Part shown: one piece after another, positions 1 to 6,142 of the stretch | How positions within the stretch are numbered: position 1 is the stretch's first letter | How the letters are laid out: each line of letters opens with the position of its first letter | Source: an uncultured Opitutaceae bacterium | GTDB taxonomy: Bacteria; Verrucomicrobiota; Verrucomicrobiae; Opitutales; Opitutaceae | DNA length: 8,840 nt | Direction: 5' to 3' | Assembly: GCA_946482625.1 (NCBI GenBank) | Contig: CAMLSH010000138.1 | Coordinates: forward strand, 1 to 8,840 | Made by a program: the position numbers and the translations under genes | The notes under the pieces: model-generated | Database searches by the model: none | Seen by the model: only the letters and a program-made list of their open reading frames with translations | What the model was told of the DNA's origin: nothing

Positions 1-201
1 AAAGTCCGCGCCGTCCCCATTGAGCTCGGCCAGCTCTTGAAGTTCGCCGGACTCGGCGGCTCGGGCGGTGAAATCAAAACCGCGATCAAAGACGGCGAAG
101 TCCTCCTCAACGGCGAAGTCGAAACCCGCCGCGGCAAAAAACTCGCCGTCGGCGACAAGATCACCCTCGGCGCCGAAACCGTCATCGTGCAGCTGGAGTA
201 A
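1..201 (+). CDS. S4-domain RNA-binding protein, C-terminal 66 codons (5' end outside window)
   Basis: The open frame enters from the left edge and stops with TAA at 199-201. The visible 66 residues contain the short S4 fold pattern of the YaaA/YbcJ group: 'IELGQLLKFAGL', then a Gly-rich turn, 'IKDGEVLLNGEVETRRGKKL' and 'VGDKITLG'. The NGE-VETRRGKKL stretch is the RNA-contacting part typical of S4 domains. Family members are usually about 70 residues, so only a few N-terminal residues should be missing. They bind structured RNA, probably ribosomal or tRNA-like, but the exact partner is not known for this group. The gene is followed by a repeat-filled gap, so it does not appear to be cotranscribed with the FKBP gene. 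Family assignment is firm; cellular role is not. Confidence 0.82.
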   Translation, partial: KVRAVPIELGQLLKFAGLGGSGGEIKTAIKDGEVLLNGEVETRRGKKLAVGDKITLGAETVIVQLE

Positions 202-204
202 ACA

Positions 205-238
205 CTGTTGGAGGCGCGCCCCTATCGTCGCGACCAAC
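205..238. repeat. Interrupted inverted repeat just after the S4 gene
   Basis: The outer arms are gttgg (207-211) and ccaac (234-238); the inner arms are cgcg (215-218) and cgcg (229-232), with a small asymmetric bulge between them. It begins only a few bases after the stop of the S4 gene. There is no T-run after it, so a rho-independent terminator is not well supported. It resembles the dispersed intergenic hairpins elsewhere in this window in composition, but I see only one copy here. Confidence 0.35.
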
Positions 239-280
239 CTCCACTCGCCCTGCGCGCGCCGCCTCCCCGTCGCCGCGCCC

Positions 281-313
281 CCTCCGTGTAGCCGCGCTTG
301 CAAAAGCGTGGCC
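281..313. repeat. REP-like intergenic repeat, copy 1
   Basis: This 33-base unit matches the unit at 3747-3779 with a single mismatch (position 302: a here, c there). It can fold into an 8-bp stem, ccgcgctt (292-299) with aagcgtgg (304-311), containing one G-T pairing and a 4-base loop. The two copies lie 3.4 kb apart, both in gaps between genes. The similarity extends about ten bases upstream ('gccgcgcc') if a 2-base gap is allowed. This is the behaviour of a dispersed REP-type element. Confidence 0.75.
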
Positions 314-400
314 TCACCTCGATCCCGCGTTTCGTTCCGTATCGCAATCGCTCCCACCGCAAACTCCCCACCGCCCGCTCTCCCCGCTCTGCCTCATCAC

Positions 401-440
401 TTGAGCGTTGAGGGTTAAACGTTCAGCGTTGAGCGTTCTC
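401..440. repeat. Short direct repeats (agcgttgag twice, plus partial copies) ahead of the FKBP gene
   Basis: agcgttgag occurs exactly at 404-412 and 425-433, 21 bases apart, with further fragments (gttcagcgtt, gagcgtt) between and after them. The block ends about 50 bases upstream of the FKBP start. It could be an operator-like site (21 bases is two helical turns) or a fragment of another dispersed intergenic element. The sequence alone does not decide. Confidence 0.45.
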
Positions 441-492
441 CATCACTAGCCTCGCTCCCCTTTAAACGCCTCGACCGCTTTCCCTTTTTTCC

Positions 493-825
493 ATGAGCAC
501 TACCGACCTGAAAATCGAATCTCTCAAAACCGGCACCGGCCGCGCGCCCAAGAGCGGCGAAGCCGTCACCGTCCATTATACTGGCTGGCTGATCAACGGC
601 TCCAAGTTCGACAGCTCTGTCGATCGCGACGAGCCCTTCACCTTCGTCCTCGGCGCGAAACAAGTCATCGGCGGCTGGGATCTCGGCGTCGCCAGCATGA
701 AAGTCGGTGACAAAGTGAAGCTCACCATCCCGCCGCACCTCGCGTACGGCGCCCGTGGATACCCCGGCGCCATCCCGCCCAACGCCACACTGGTCTTCGA
801 CGTCGAGCTGCTCTCCATCGGCTGA
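493..825 (+). CDS. FKBP-type peptidyl-prolyl cis-trans isomerase
   Basis: This is a complete single-domain FKBP of 110 residues, close to the 108 of human FKBP12. It should catalyse cis-trans isomerisation of Xaa-Pro bonds and so assist protein folding. The active-site pocket is fully conserved with a constant offset of 3 from FKBP12: Tyr29 (VHYTG), Phe39-Asp40 (KFDSS), Phe49, Val58-Ile59 (QVIGGW), Trp62, Tyr85 (AYGARG) and Phe102. There is no signal peptide, membrane segment or extra domain, so it is probably cytoplasmic. The ATG at 493 gives the usual family N-terminus, and no Shine-Dalgarno sequence precedes it (the upstream bases are pyrimidine-rich). The gene stands alone between a repeat-filled gap and the BLUF gene 72 bases downstream. 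Family assignment is very secure; the client proteins are unknown. Confidence 0.95.
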   Translation: MSTTDLKIESLKTGTGRAPKSGEAVTVHYTGWLINGSKFDSSVDRDEPFTFVLGAKQVIGGWDLGVASMKVGDKVKLTIPPHLAYGARGYPGAIPPNATLVFDVELLSIG

Positions 826-897
826 GCCCACAGCCCTCCAAAGCCACAGACGGCTTATCAGTTCAAACCTCGTCCTGCTGAAAACTGGTTATTCGCC

Positions 898-1307
898 ATG
901 CTCATCAACCTCGTTTACGTCAGCGCTGCCACCCACCTGCTCACTAAAGAGGAACTGGTGGCGCTGATGCAGAAATGCTCCCAACGGAACGCCGACCGCG
1001 AACTCCCGGTCTGCTGCTCTACAAGGATGGCAACATCATGCAGGTGATCGAAGGGCCTGCACAAAATGTGGAAGCCGTGTTCGAGCGCATCAAACACGAC
1101 CCCCGCCACAAGAGGCTGAAGGTCCTCCTCAAAGAGCCCATCCCCGAGCGCCATTTCCCCTCTTGGGGCATGGCCTTTCGCGACCTGCGCTCTCCCGAAC
1201 TTCGCGAGATGCCCGCGTATAACGAGTTTCTGAATACGCCGCTGACCGACTTCGCCACGCCCGCCCAAAGTCGCAAACTGCTCAACGTCTTCCGGCAGAC
1301 CATGTGA
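898..1307 (+). pseudogene. Short BLUF blue-light (FAD) receptor, broken by a one-base deletion
   Basis: Two frames together encode one BLUF domain. The first runs from ATG 898 (LINLVYVSAATHLL...QRNADREL) in frame 1 to about 1005 and would stop at TGA 1045. The second starts at about 1006 in frame 3 with PGLLLYKDGNIMQVIEG and ends at TGA 1307. Adding one base at about 1005/1006, for example reading ctcaccggt for ctcccggt, restores L-T-G-LLLY, the usual BLUF motif, and gives 136 residues. In the restored protein the flavin-site residues are Tyr7, Asn31, Gln49, Trp90 and Met92. Their spacings (24, 18, 41, 2) equal those of AppA Tyr21, Asn45, Gln63, Trp104 and Met106. Such proteins bind FAD and change conformation under blue light. 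There is no output domain, so signalling would go through a partner. A shortened product from ATG 975 would lack the essential Tyr and Asn. Possible causes are a real mutation, a sequencing error, or less likely -1 frameshifting; no canonical slippery heptamer is present. Confidence 0.85.
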
Positions 1308-1382
1308 CCCCTGCGCCGCGCTCTCCTCTGGCCGCACTTCAGCCCGCCCAGCACTCGCACCGGCGGATCGCCAGACCTCCAC

Positions 1383-1418
1383 AAAAAGAAAACCCGCGCC
1401 ATCTCAAGACGGCGCGGG
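1383..1418 (-). terminator. Rho-independent terminator of the minus-strand membrane-protein gene
   Basis: A perfect 8-bp GC stem, cccgcgcc (1393-1400) with ggcgcggg (1411-1418), encloses a 10-base loop. On the minus strand it is followed by a T-rich tract (complement of aaaaagaaaa, 1383-1392). It lies 57 bases past the stop codon of the gene at 1475-2458 and points the right way for it. The plus-strand side lacks a T-run, so it should not efficiently stop transcription coming from the BLUF gene. Confidence 0.85.
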
Positions 1419-1434
1419 ATTAGGAAATCAAGCC

Positions 1435-1450
1435 CGGGATCGAAATCCCG
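1435..1450 (-). other. UUCG tetraloop hairpin between stop codon and terminator
   Basis: On the minus strand the sequence reads cgggat-ttcg-atcccg: a 6-bp perfect stem closed by a UUCG loop, one of the most stable RNA tetraloops. It lies between the stop codon of the membrane-protein gene and its terminator. It could shield the 3' end of the mRNA from exonucleases, or be a second half of the termination region. Confidence 0.6.
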
Positions 1451-1474
1451 CAGCCATCTTAATTAGACTCGGAC

Positions 1475-2458
1475 TCATGGCTGGGGAAACGGATGGCGGG
1501 AAACCTCGGGATAATCCGCATTCCACCAACGACGCGCACCGATCTGGCCGCCCCACACCGCCGCACCCGCGCCGATGATGAACGCGATAAACGTCCAGAG
1601 TGCGGTCTTTGTTGCCGCGTCGGCAGCTTGATCAGCGACCTCGCGCGCCTTCTGCTCGGCCATCTCAGCCTTCGCCTGCAACTCCTGTTTAGCGCGGTCA
1701 TACGAGGTGACCCACTCGTTCACCATGCGCTCGGAGTCGGCCTGGCTGCGGCCGGTGGTCTGGGCGATCGTCTGCGCCAGAGCGGTGCGATTCTCCGTCG
1801 AAGCGGAGCCGCCCTCCTGACCGAACAGCCGGTACAGCGACCAGCCGATTTCGCGACGCGCCTTCGCCGTATTGAACTCGCTTTCATTGCCCTGTCCCGT
1901 CTGCTCAGGCGCGACTTCGTCTAGGAAAGTGGATACAATCCCGCCGTTGCCCTCGGTGAACTGCTGAAACGCATCGCCCGCCGCAGGTGCCGCCGCACCC
2001 GTGGCAGCGCCCGCGGCCATCCCGGCGACCGAGAGCGTTTTTCCCGCCAGCTTGGCCGCTCCAGTGGCCAGCGCGCCTGCGCCCAAGGTGAATGACGCAA
2101 ACGTCACGACCGTCGCCAGGCTCCACACCACGAATCCGTGCAACCGCCCGACTTTGTGATTGGCCACATCGGCAAAACGCGCCGCCACCCAGCCGCCGAT
2201 CCAGAGCGCGATCAGCGCGCTCAAGCTCCAGCTGATGCCTGCGGCGAAGGTGATGTCGGCGGCGATATTATCGTTGGTGAGCGGCTGCGCGCTTTGCAGC
2301 CCGATACCCAGGCTCAACAACGTGAGCAGCAGGTGCGCGCTCAGGGCGGCGACGCAGCCGGCGAGGATCGCACCCCACGAAAGGGCGCGCGGAGGGAAGT
2401 AGGAGGTCGCCGCGGTCGCTGCGACCGGAACGGTCTGTGTCTGTGTGTAAGTGCTCAT
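1475..2458 (-). CDS. Multi-pass inner-membrane protein of unknown function
   Basis: The product has 327 residues. After a Thr/Ala-rich leader, hydrophobic segments lie at about 28-54, 70-95 and 106-130, with a weaker Ala/Gly-rich one at 137-160. A polar stretch of about 120 residues follows; its end (about 253-283, DRAKQELQAKAEMAEQKARE) is Ala/Glu/Lys-rich and likely forms a helical coiled coil. A final membrane helix lies at 285-304, with a short basic tail ending in Pro-rich residues. The opening motif (WGAILAGCVAAL...LLSLGIGL, then ALIALWIGGWVAARFA) resembles bacterial membrane proteins often labelled 'PhnA-like', a name that implies no demonstrated function. No catalytic motif is visible. 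The ATG at 2456-2458 is the natural start, although no Shine-Dalgarno sequence precedes it. The gene is monocistronic, with its own hairpin terminator downstream, and lies divergent from trhO. Confidence 0.85.
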   Translation of the reverse strand: MSTYTQTQTVPVAATAATSYFPPRALSWGAILAGCVAALSAHLLLTLLSLGIGLQSAQPLTNDNIAADITFAAGISWSLSALIALWIGGWVAARFADVANHKVGRLHGFVVWSLATVVTFASFTLGAGALATGAAKLAGKTLSVAGMAAGAATGAAAPAAGDAFQQFTEGNGGIVSTFLDEVAPEQTGQGNESEFNTAKARREIGWSLYRLFGQEGGSASTENRTALAQTIAQTTGRSQADSERMVNEWVTSYDRAKQELQAKAEMAEQKAREVADQAADAATKTALWTFIAFIIGAGAAVWGGQIGARRWWNADYPEVSRHPFPQP

Positions 2459-2730
2459 AGGGTTATGGCGTTGATTGCGGGGTTGAAGTTCTGCGCTTCA
2501 AGGAGGCGCAGTTACGTTCGTCTTGGCTTGGCGCGTGCCACGGGCCGCGGGCGGCCCGATGACGCTCCCCTGCAATGAATTAAATTCAGAGCAGCCCACA
2601 CGCAGTTGCAGACTGCATCCGCCGCGAACCGCTCCAGCCCGCAACATGCAGTTTCATCCCACCCAAAAAATGCGCAGAGCAACGGCTTGAGCCAGTCGCG
2701 CAGAATTCGCACGCTCACCAACTCCCTCGC
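2459..2730. other. Divergent intergenic region between the membrane-protein gene and trhO
   Basis: The 272 bases must hold the promoters for both flanking genes. A GC-rich palindrome, cgggccgc-gg-gcggcccg (2541-2558), stands out. It is followed by an AT-rich island (about 2575-2590) containing the 5-bp inverted repeat gaatt-a-aattc (2577-2587). No T-run follows the palindrome on either strand, so it is not a typical terminator. I cannot assign -35 and -10 boxes with confidence, and I see no convincing small gene here. Confidence 0.4.
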
Positions 2731-3657
2731 ATGTCCGCCCGTCTCACCGTTCTCCTCTACTACAAATACGTCCGCATCGACGACCCGTCGGCGTTCATGC
2801 GCGAACAACGCGAACTATGCCAGTCGCTCGGTCTGCGCGGCCGCATCCTGATCGGCAGCGAAGGCATCAACGGCACCGTCGCCGGCACCGAAGCCGCCAC
2901 CACCGCGTACCAACAAGCGCTCCACGCCCGTCCGGAATTTGCCGACATCGTTTTCAAGATCAGCCACGCCGACACGCAGCCTTTCCCAAAACTCGAAATC
3001 AAAGTCCGCCGCGAGATCGTCACCCTCGGCGCCGGCGAAGCGCTCGATCCCACCAAAGACACCGCCCCGCATCTCCCGCCCGCCGAGTGGAAACGCATGA
3101 TCGAACAGGAGGATGTCGTCCTCTTCGACGTCCGCAACCGCTACGAATCCGAAGTCGGCCGCTTCAAAGGCGCAATCCTGCCCAACATCGAAAACTTCCG
3201 CGACCTCCCCGCGATCCTCCCGCAGTATTCGGATCTCAAAGACAAGAAAGTCCTCATGTACTGCACCGGCGGCATCCGCTGCGAAAAAGCCTCCGCGCTC
3301 TTCCGCCAGGCCGGTTTCAAAAACGTTTTCCAGCTCGAGGGTGGCATCGTCAGCTACGGCGAACAAGTCGGCGACGCCCACTGGGAAGGCGACTGCTTCG
3401 TCTTCGACGAACGCATGACCGTCCCCGTCGGCACCACCGAGCCCAAGCCACCCGTCGGCCGCTGCGAACACACCGGCCGGCTAACGCGTAATGTGATCAA
3501 CTGCCTCCACGATCCCTGCCACAAGATCATCATCGTCGCCGAAGAGACACTGGCTGAAGACCCCGACGCCCGCCTCTGCAAAGAGTGCCGCCGCGCCGGC
3601 CTCACCTCCGCCACCGCCGACTACCTCGGCAGCCCCGCCCGCGCCGCCGGTTCCTGA
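2731..3657 (+). CDS. trhO: tRNA uridine(34) hydroxylase, rhodanese-type (TrhO/YceA family)
   Basis: TrhO hydroxylates uridine 34 in the anticodon wobble position of certain tRNAs, the first step towards 5-(carboxy)methoxyuridine, using molecular oxygen. The 308-residue product has the family's architecture. An N-terminal acylphosphatase-like domain (about 1-100; LTVLLYYKYVRIDDP, GRILIGSEGINGTVAG) is followed by a rhodanese domain (about 115-215) whose loop reads CTGGIRCEKA, with the catalytic cysteine at Cys178 and a second at Cys184. The C-terminal tail carries a cluster of cysteines (245, 258, 263, 283, 286), probably metal-binding as in relatives. KLEIKVRREIVTLG (about 87-100), a signature of the family, is present. 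The ATG at 2731 fits the family N-terminus; no Shine-Dalgarno sequence is visible. It is not in an operon. Assignment is very secure; the hydroxylation chemistry is known from Escherichia coli and inferred here. Confidence 0.95.
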   Translation: MSARLTVLLYYKYVRIDDPSAFMREQRELCQSLGLRGRILIGSEGINGTVAGTEAATTAYQQALHARPEFADIVFKISHADTQPFPKLEIKVRREIVTLGAGEALDPTKDTAPHLPPAEWKRMIEQEDVVLFDVRNRYESEVGRFKGAILPNIENFRDLPAILPQYSDLKDKKVLMYCTGGIRCEKASALFRQAGFKNVFQLEGGIVSYGEQVGDAHWEGDCFVFDERMTVPVGTTEPKPPVGRCEHTGRLTRNVINCLHDPCHKIIIVAEETLAEDPDARLCKECRRAGLTSATADYLGSPARAAGS

Positions 3658-3669
3658 TTCCGAATGTAG

Positions 3670-3689
3670 GCGGGGTGCCCTCACCCCGC
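3670..3689. repeat. Perfect hairpin element after trhO
   Basis: gcggggtg (3670-3677) and caccccgc (3682-3689) form a perfect 8-bp stem around a 4-base loop, 12 bases past the trhO stop. No T-run follows on either strand, so it is better explained as the first member of the REP-like cluster in this gap than as a terminator. It could still protect the 3' end of the trhO transcript. It is introduced by 'tgtagg', as is the next element at 3702. Confidence 0.6.
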
Positions 3690-3700
3690 ACGACCGCCTC

Positions 3701-3728
3701 CTGTAGGAGCGCCTTCACGCCGCGATCC
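3701..3728. repeat. Second REP-like element in the trhO downstream gap
   Basis: It begins with 'ctgtaggagcg' and contains an imperfect hairpin, gcgcc-ttcac-gccgc, followed by gatccc. The layout (tgtagg, then GC-rich arms around a short loop) matches the neighbouring element at 3664-3689. It resembles the REP sequences known from other GC-rich bacteria. Only one clear copy is present in the window, so membership of a genome-wide family is inferred. Confidence 0.45.
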
Positions 3729-3746
3729 CGCCCCCACGTGGCCGCG

Positions 3747-3779
3747 CCTCCGTGTAGCCGCGCTTGCCAAAGCGTGGCC
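3747..3779. repeat. REP-like intergenic repeat, copy 2
   Basis: This is the same 33-base unit as at 281-313 with one mismatch, in the same orientation. The stem is ccgcgctt with aagcgtgg around loop gcca. It ends 16 bases before the stop codon of the convergent minus-strand gene, in the gap between two convergent genes, which is a preferred location for REP-type sequences. Confidence 0.75.
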
Positions 3780-3795
3780 GTTCGACACCGCCCGC

Positions 3796-5997
3796 TTACC
3801 TACCCGCCGTTCCTACGCTTTCGTCGAGCTCCACCAACCGCCGAAGTGCGAGCACATGCCAGAGCGACTCGAACACCTTTACCGACACCGCCCGCTCAAG
3901 ATACCTCCGCGCCACGTCCGTCTCCGCCCTGAATAACGCTAATTCTGCGAGCACCCAGCTCGCCTGACAGATCTTTGCAGGACCTTCAGGATCGTCCGTT
4001 TCCATCGCTTTCAGCATCGTCTCCTCGGTGCTTTTTCCCTGCAGAAACAGAATCAGCTCATTCGGCTCCCCAAGAAACTCACCAATGGAAGGAACCTCCC
4101 ATTGAATCAGAGGCGAATGCTCGGCGCGGCCAAGCCGCATCAACATGAGGTGACGAAAAACCACCGCCGCATCCGCATCAAAGCCCGAAGCACCCAAAAC
4201 AGACGCCGCCGTGATATCGTCAGCCGCTGCTTCAAATTCTCCCATCGAGAACCTTAGACACGCGCGTAGCATTAAAAGCTTCGTCACATCGTCCTTATCT
4301 GAAGCGGGACGAAACACGATATCAAGGGCTTCGCCATAACGCCCCAGCGCGTAAGCCACGAACGCGCGGCTGTAGGCAGCGGACTCCCCGGCATACCGCA
4401 GATCCTTGCGTGCCGCCGCGTAGTCACCGATCTCCAAATACGCGAAGCCTCGCCTTTTCCGGACGGCATCCTGCGTCTCCAAATTCGTCTCGTTTTCCAG
4501 CAATGCAGTACACTTCTCGATTACCTGCACCGTAGTCCCCTGAATCCCGGCTACCAGAGACTCCACGACATTATTCGCATCCATTCTCAGCCCATAAGCC
4601 GCCAGCCGCGCCGCCGCCTGCTTTTTAACCGCGTACGATGGGGACCTGGCCGCGGCAGCCAACAATTCTATGTCCTCCCGCTTGTCCGGACTTTCGGAAT
4701 ACAATTTCCACGCAAGTTCCGCCGCGTCGCCTCCGTCCCTGTTGCAGGATAAATGCTCGCTCCGGATCGCCGGCACCGCGTCGTAGCAAGCCCGGGCAAT
4801 TTCCAACACGAGCCGATCCTCGCCCGCCGGCGCAGTCATCAGCTTCTGATCGATGACCTCCCTGGCCGCCGGCACACGGCGCTCTGCTAGCAAGCTGAGC
4901 GCGGTGATCCCCGTTGGCGCCGATTTCCGCCAACTCACATCGCTGCGTGGGTCTGCATCCGCCAGCGCCTCTGCTGTTTCTCCCAACTTCAAAAGACGCG
5001 AATCGGCATCGGCGCTTTTCAACGAATACAGAAAGTCCACCAACTGGCGTCGCTCCTCGGCTGTTGCGTGTCCCAAATAAAAATCCGCCAACCGGACCTC
5101 CCACGCGTTCCAATTCGCGGAGAGCTGCCTGTACTCCGAAACCATATGCCGGCACGCCCCGAGCCAGATCGCACTTTCGTGCTCGGGAACTCTGGCCAAG
5201 GCGCGCGCGTAGTCCTCCGAGGAAACCTTCTTGGCGACCTCACACAGAAACCCGCCGGGCTCTCCGAAAACCGTGAGAGATCGGTTTTCCGGCCATTCCC
5301 GCATCACCCCCAACGCTCGCCAGACCGTGAGCAGGAGATCGGCTTTATCAGTGTACAAACCCGCCAGCGCTTCGCTCCGCACCGGCATCTCTTTACTCCA
5401 CGACCGATTGTGATCGATCGCCGGCAGCCACGCCCGCGCTTCCTCGGGAAAAAGCGCCGCGATGCTCGCCCGCCGCTGTTCACGTTCCTTCTGCCATTCC
5501 TCCGACTGCCGCATCTGCGCCTGAAACTCCGCGAATCCCCTCTCCGCAAACCATGCGATTGTCTGATCCCGGCCTTTGTCGGTCAGCACGGCATCGCCCC
5601 ACCACGGCCCTCCCATATCCCCGCGTAACCGGTTCCAATGATGATAGCTCAGCGAAAATTTAAAATTCTCCCCTGCATAGAACTCGATCCGATGCGTGCC
5701 GTAACACAGACAGGGCATCTGCAGCCCATCCTCAGGCGGTTCGAATTCCATCACCCGCGCCAAATCCGCGATCGTCTCGCGCCCTTTGATCTCAAAAAGC
5801 ACCCGCTCATCGTCCAGCCCCGATCCGCCGTCTCCGTTGGACGGAATCACCACCACCCGATCCACCGCGCGCGTTGCGCTCAATAGTCGCAGCCCTTCGG
5901 TCTCCGCCTCAGCCGCACTCAACGCGCCGGACACAAAGCTCACTATGACACCCATCCTTAAACTCGGTCTCCAGAGCCTTCGCATGATTTCTCGCAT
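3796..5997 (-). CDS. Large exported protein of unknown function with Cys/His motif domain and TPR-like repeats
   Basis: I do not recognise a named family. I chose the ATG at 5997 (733 residues) because AGGA lies 8 bases upstream. The frame extends to a TTG at 6024, and ATG 5985 is also possible. Numbering is from 5997. Residues 5-31 form a signal peptide: basic RRLWRPSLR, hydrophobic GVIVSFVSGAL, then an Ala-rich cleavage region, so the protein should be exported. Residues about 50-165 form a domain with MPCLCYGTHRIEFYAG (Cys96, Cys98), then SLSYHHW (His119, His120) and GDAVLTDKG. I recall similar motifs in uncharacterised planctomycete and verrucomicrobial proteins, but cannot name the domain. 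The middle is helical and HEAT-like around 440-470. The C-terminal third has TPR-like helix pairs near 511-536, 540-566, 571-601 and 675-706. Codon use is less C-biased than in neighbours. The role is likely protein-protein interaction in the periplasm; no enzyme activity is evident. Confidence 0.78.
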   Translation of the reverse strand: MREIMRRLWRPSLRMGVIVSFVSGALSAAEAETEGLRLLSATRAVDRVVVIPSNGDGGSGLDDERVLFEIKGRETIADLARVMEFEPPEDGLQMPCLCYGTHRIEFYAGENFKFSLSYHHWNRLRGDMGGPWWGDAVLTDKGRDQTIAWFAERGFAEFQAQMRQSEEWQKEREQRRASIAALFPEEARAWLPAIDHNRSWSKEMPVRSEALAGLYTDKADLLLTVWRALGVMREWPENRSLTVFGEPGGFLCEVAKKVSSEDYARALARVPEHESAIWLGACRHMVSEYRQLSANWNAWEVRLADFYLGHATAEERRQLVDFLYSLKSADADSRLLKLGETAEALADADPRSDVSWRKSAPTGITALSLLAERRVPAAREVIDQKLMTAPAGEDRLVLEIARACYDAVPAIRSEHLSCNRDGGDAAELAWKLYSESPDKREDIELLAAAARSPSYAVKKQAAARLAAYGLRMDANNVVESLVAGIQGTTVQVIEKCTALLENETNLETQDAVRKRRGFAYLEIGDYAAARKDLRYAGESAAYSRAFVAYALGRYGEALDIVFRPASDKDDVTKLLMLRACLRFSMGEFEAAADDITAASVLGASGFDADAAVVFRHLMLMRLGRAEHSPLIQWEVPSIGEFLGEPNELILFLQGKSTEETMLKAMETDDPEGPAKICQASWVLAELALFRAETDVARRYLERAVSVKVFESLWHVLALRRLVELDESVGTAGR

Positions 5998-6025
5998 GAA
6001 CCTCATCCTGGTCCAAACGGACAAC

Positions 6026-6078
6026 GTCGCACAATCTTAGCGTCACCCCGCCTCCGCCTAAATTCCGGTCGCACAATC
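6026..6078. promoter_or_regulatory. Divergent promoter region with an 11-base direct repeat
   Basis: The gap of about 120 bases between the minus-strand exported protein and the plus-strand transglutaminase gene must contain both promoters. The 11-mer gtcgcacaatc occurs exactly at 6026-6036 and 6068-6078, 42 bases apart, which is four helical turns. An exact 11-base repeat in so short a gap is unlikely by chance, so a regulator-binding site is plausible. I could not place -35/-10 boxes with confidence. If the left gene starts at the TTG at 6024 the first copy sits directly upstream of that codon; with the ATG at 5997 it lies in the leader. Confidence 0.4.
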
Positions 6079-6142
6079 GCCAGCCTTCCCCCTCCTTCGC
6101 GAATAACCGCGCCATTGGCTCAGTATCTGCGCTATTGAGGAC

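Noticed and set aside
68..418. 116-codon frame overlapping the S4 gene end and running through the repeat gap
   Set aside because: Its Ser/Lys/Ala/Pro-rich product has no family signal, and it crosses the repeat units.
2541..2558. GC-rich palindrome as a terminator
   Set aside because: Neither strand has a T-run after the stem, and it lies between divergent genes where no transcript is expected to end.
2815..3491. Long open frames on both strands inside trhO (224 and 218 codons)
   Set aside because: The plus-strand one is Arg/Pro/His-rich and the minus-strand one Ala/Asp/Gly-rich, both typical shadows of a GC-rich gene; trhO itself has full family conservation.
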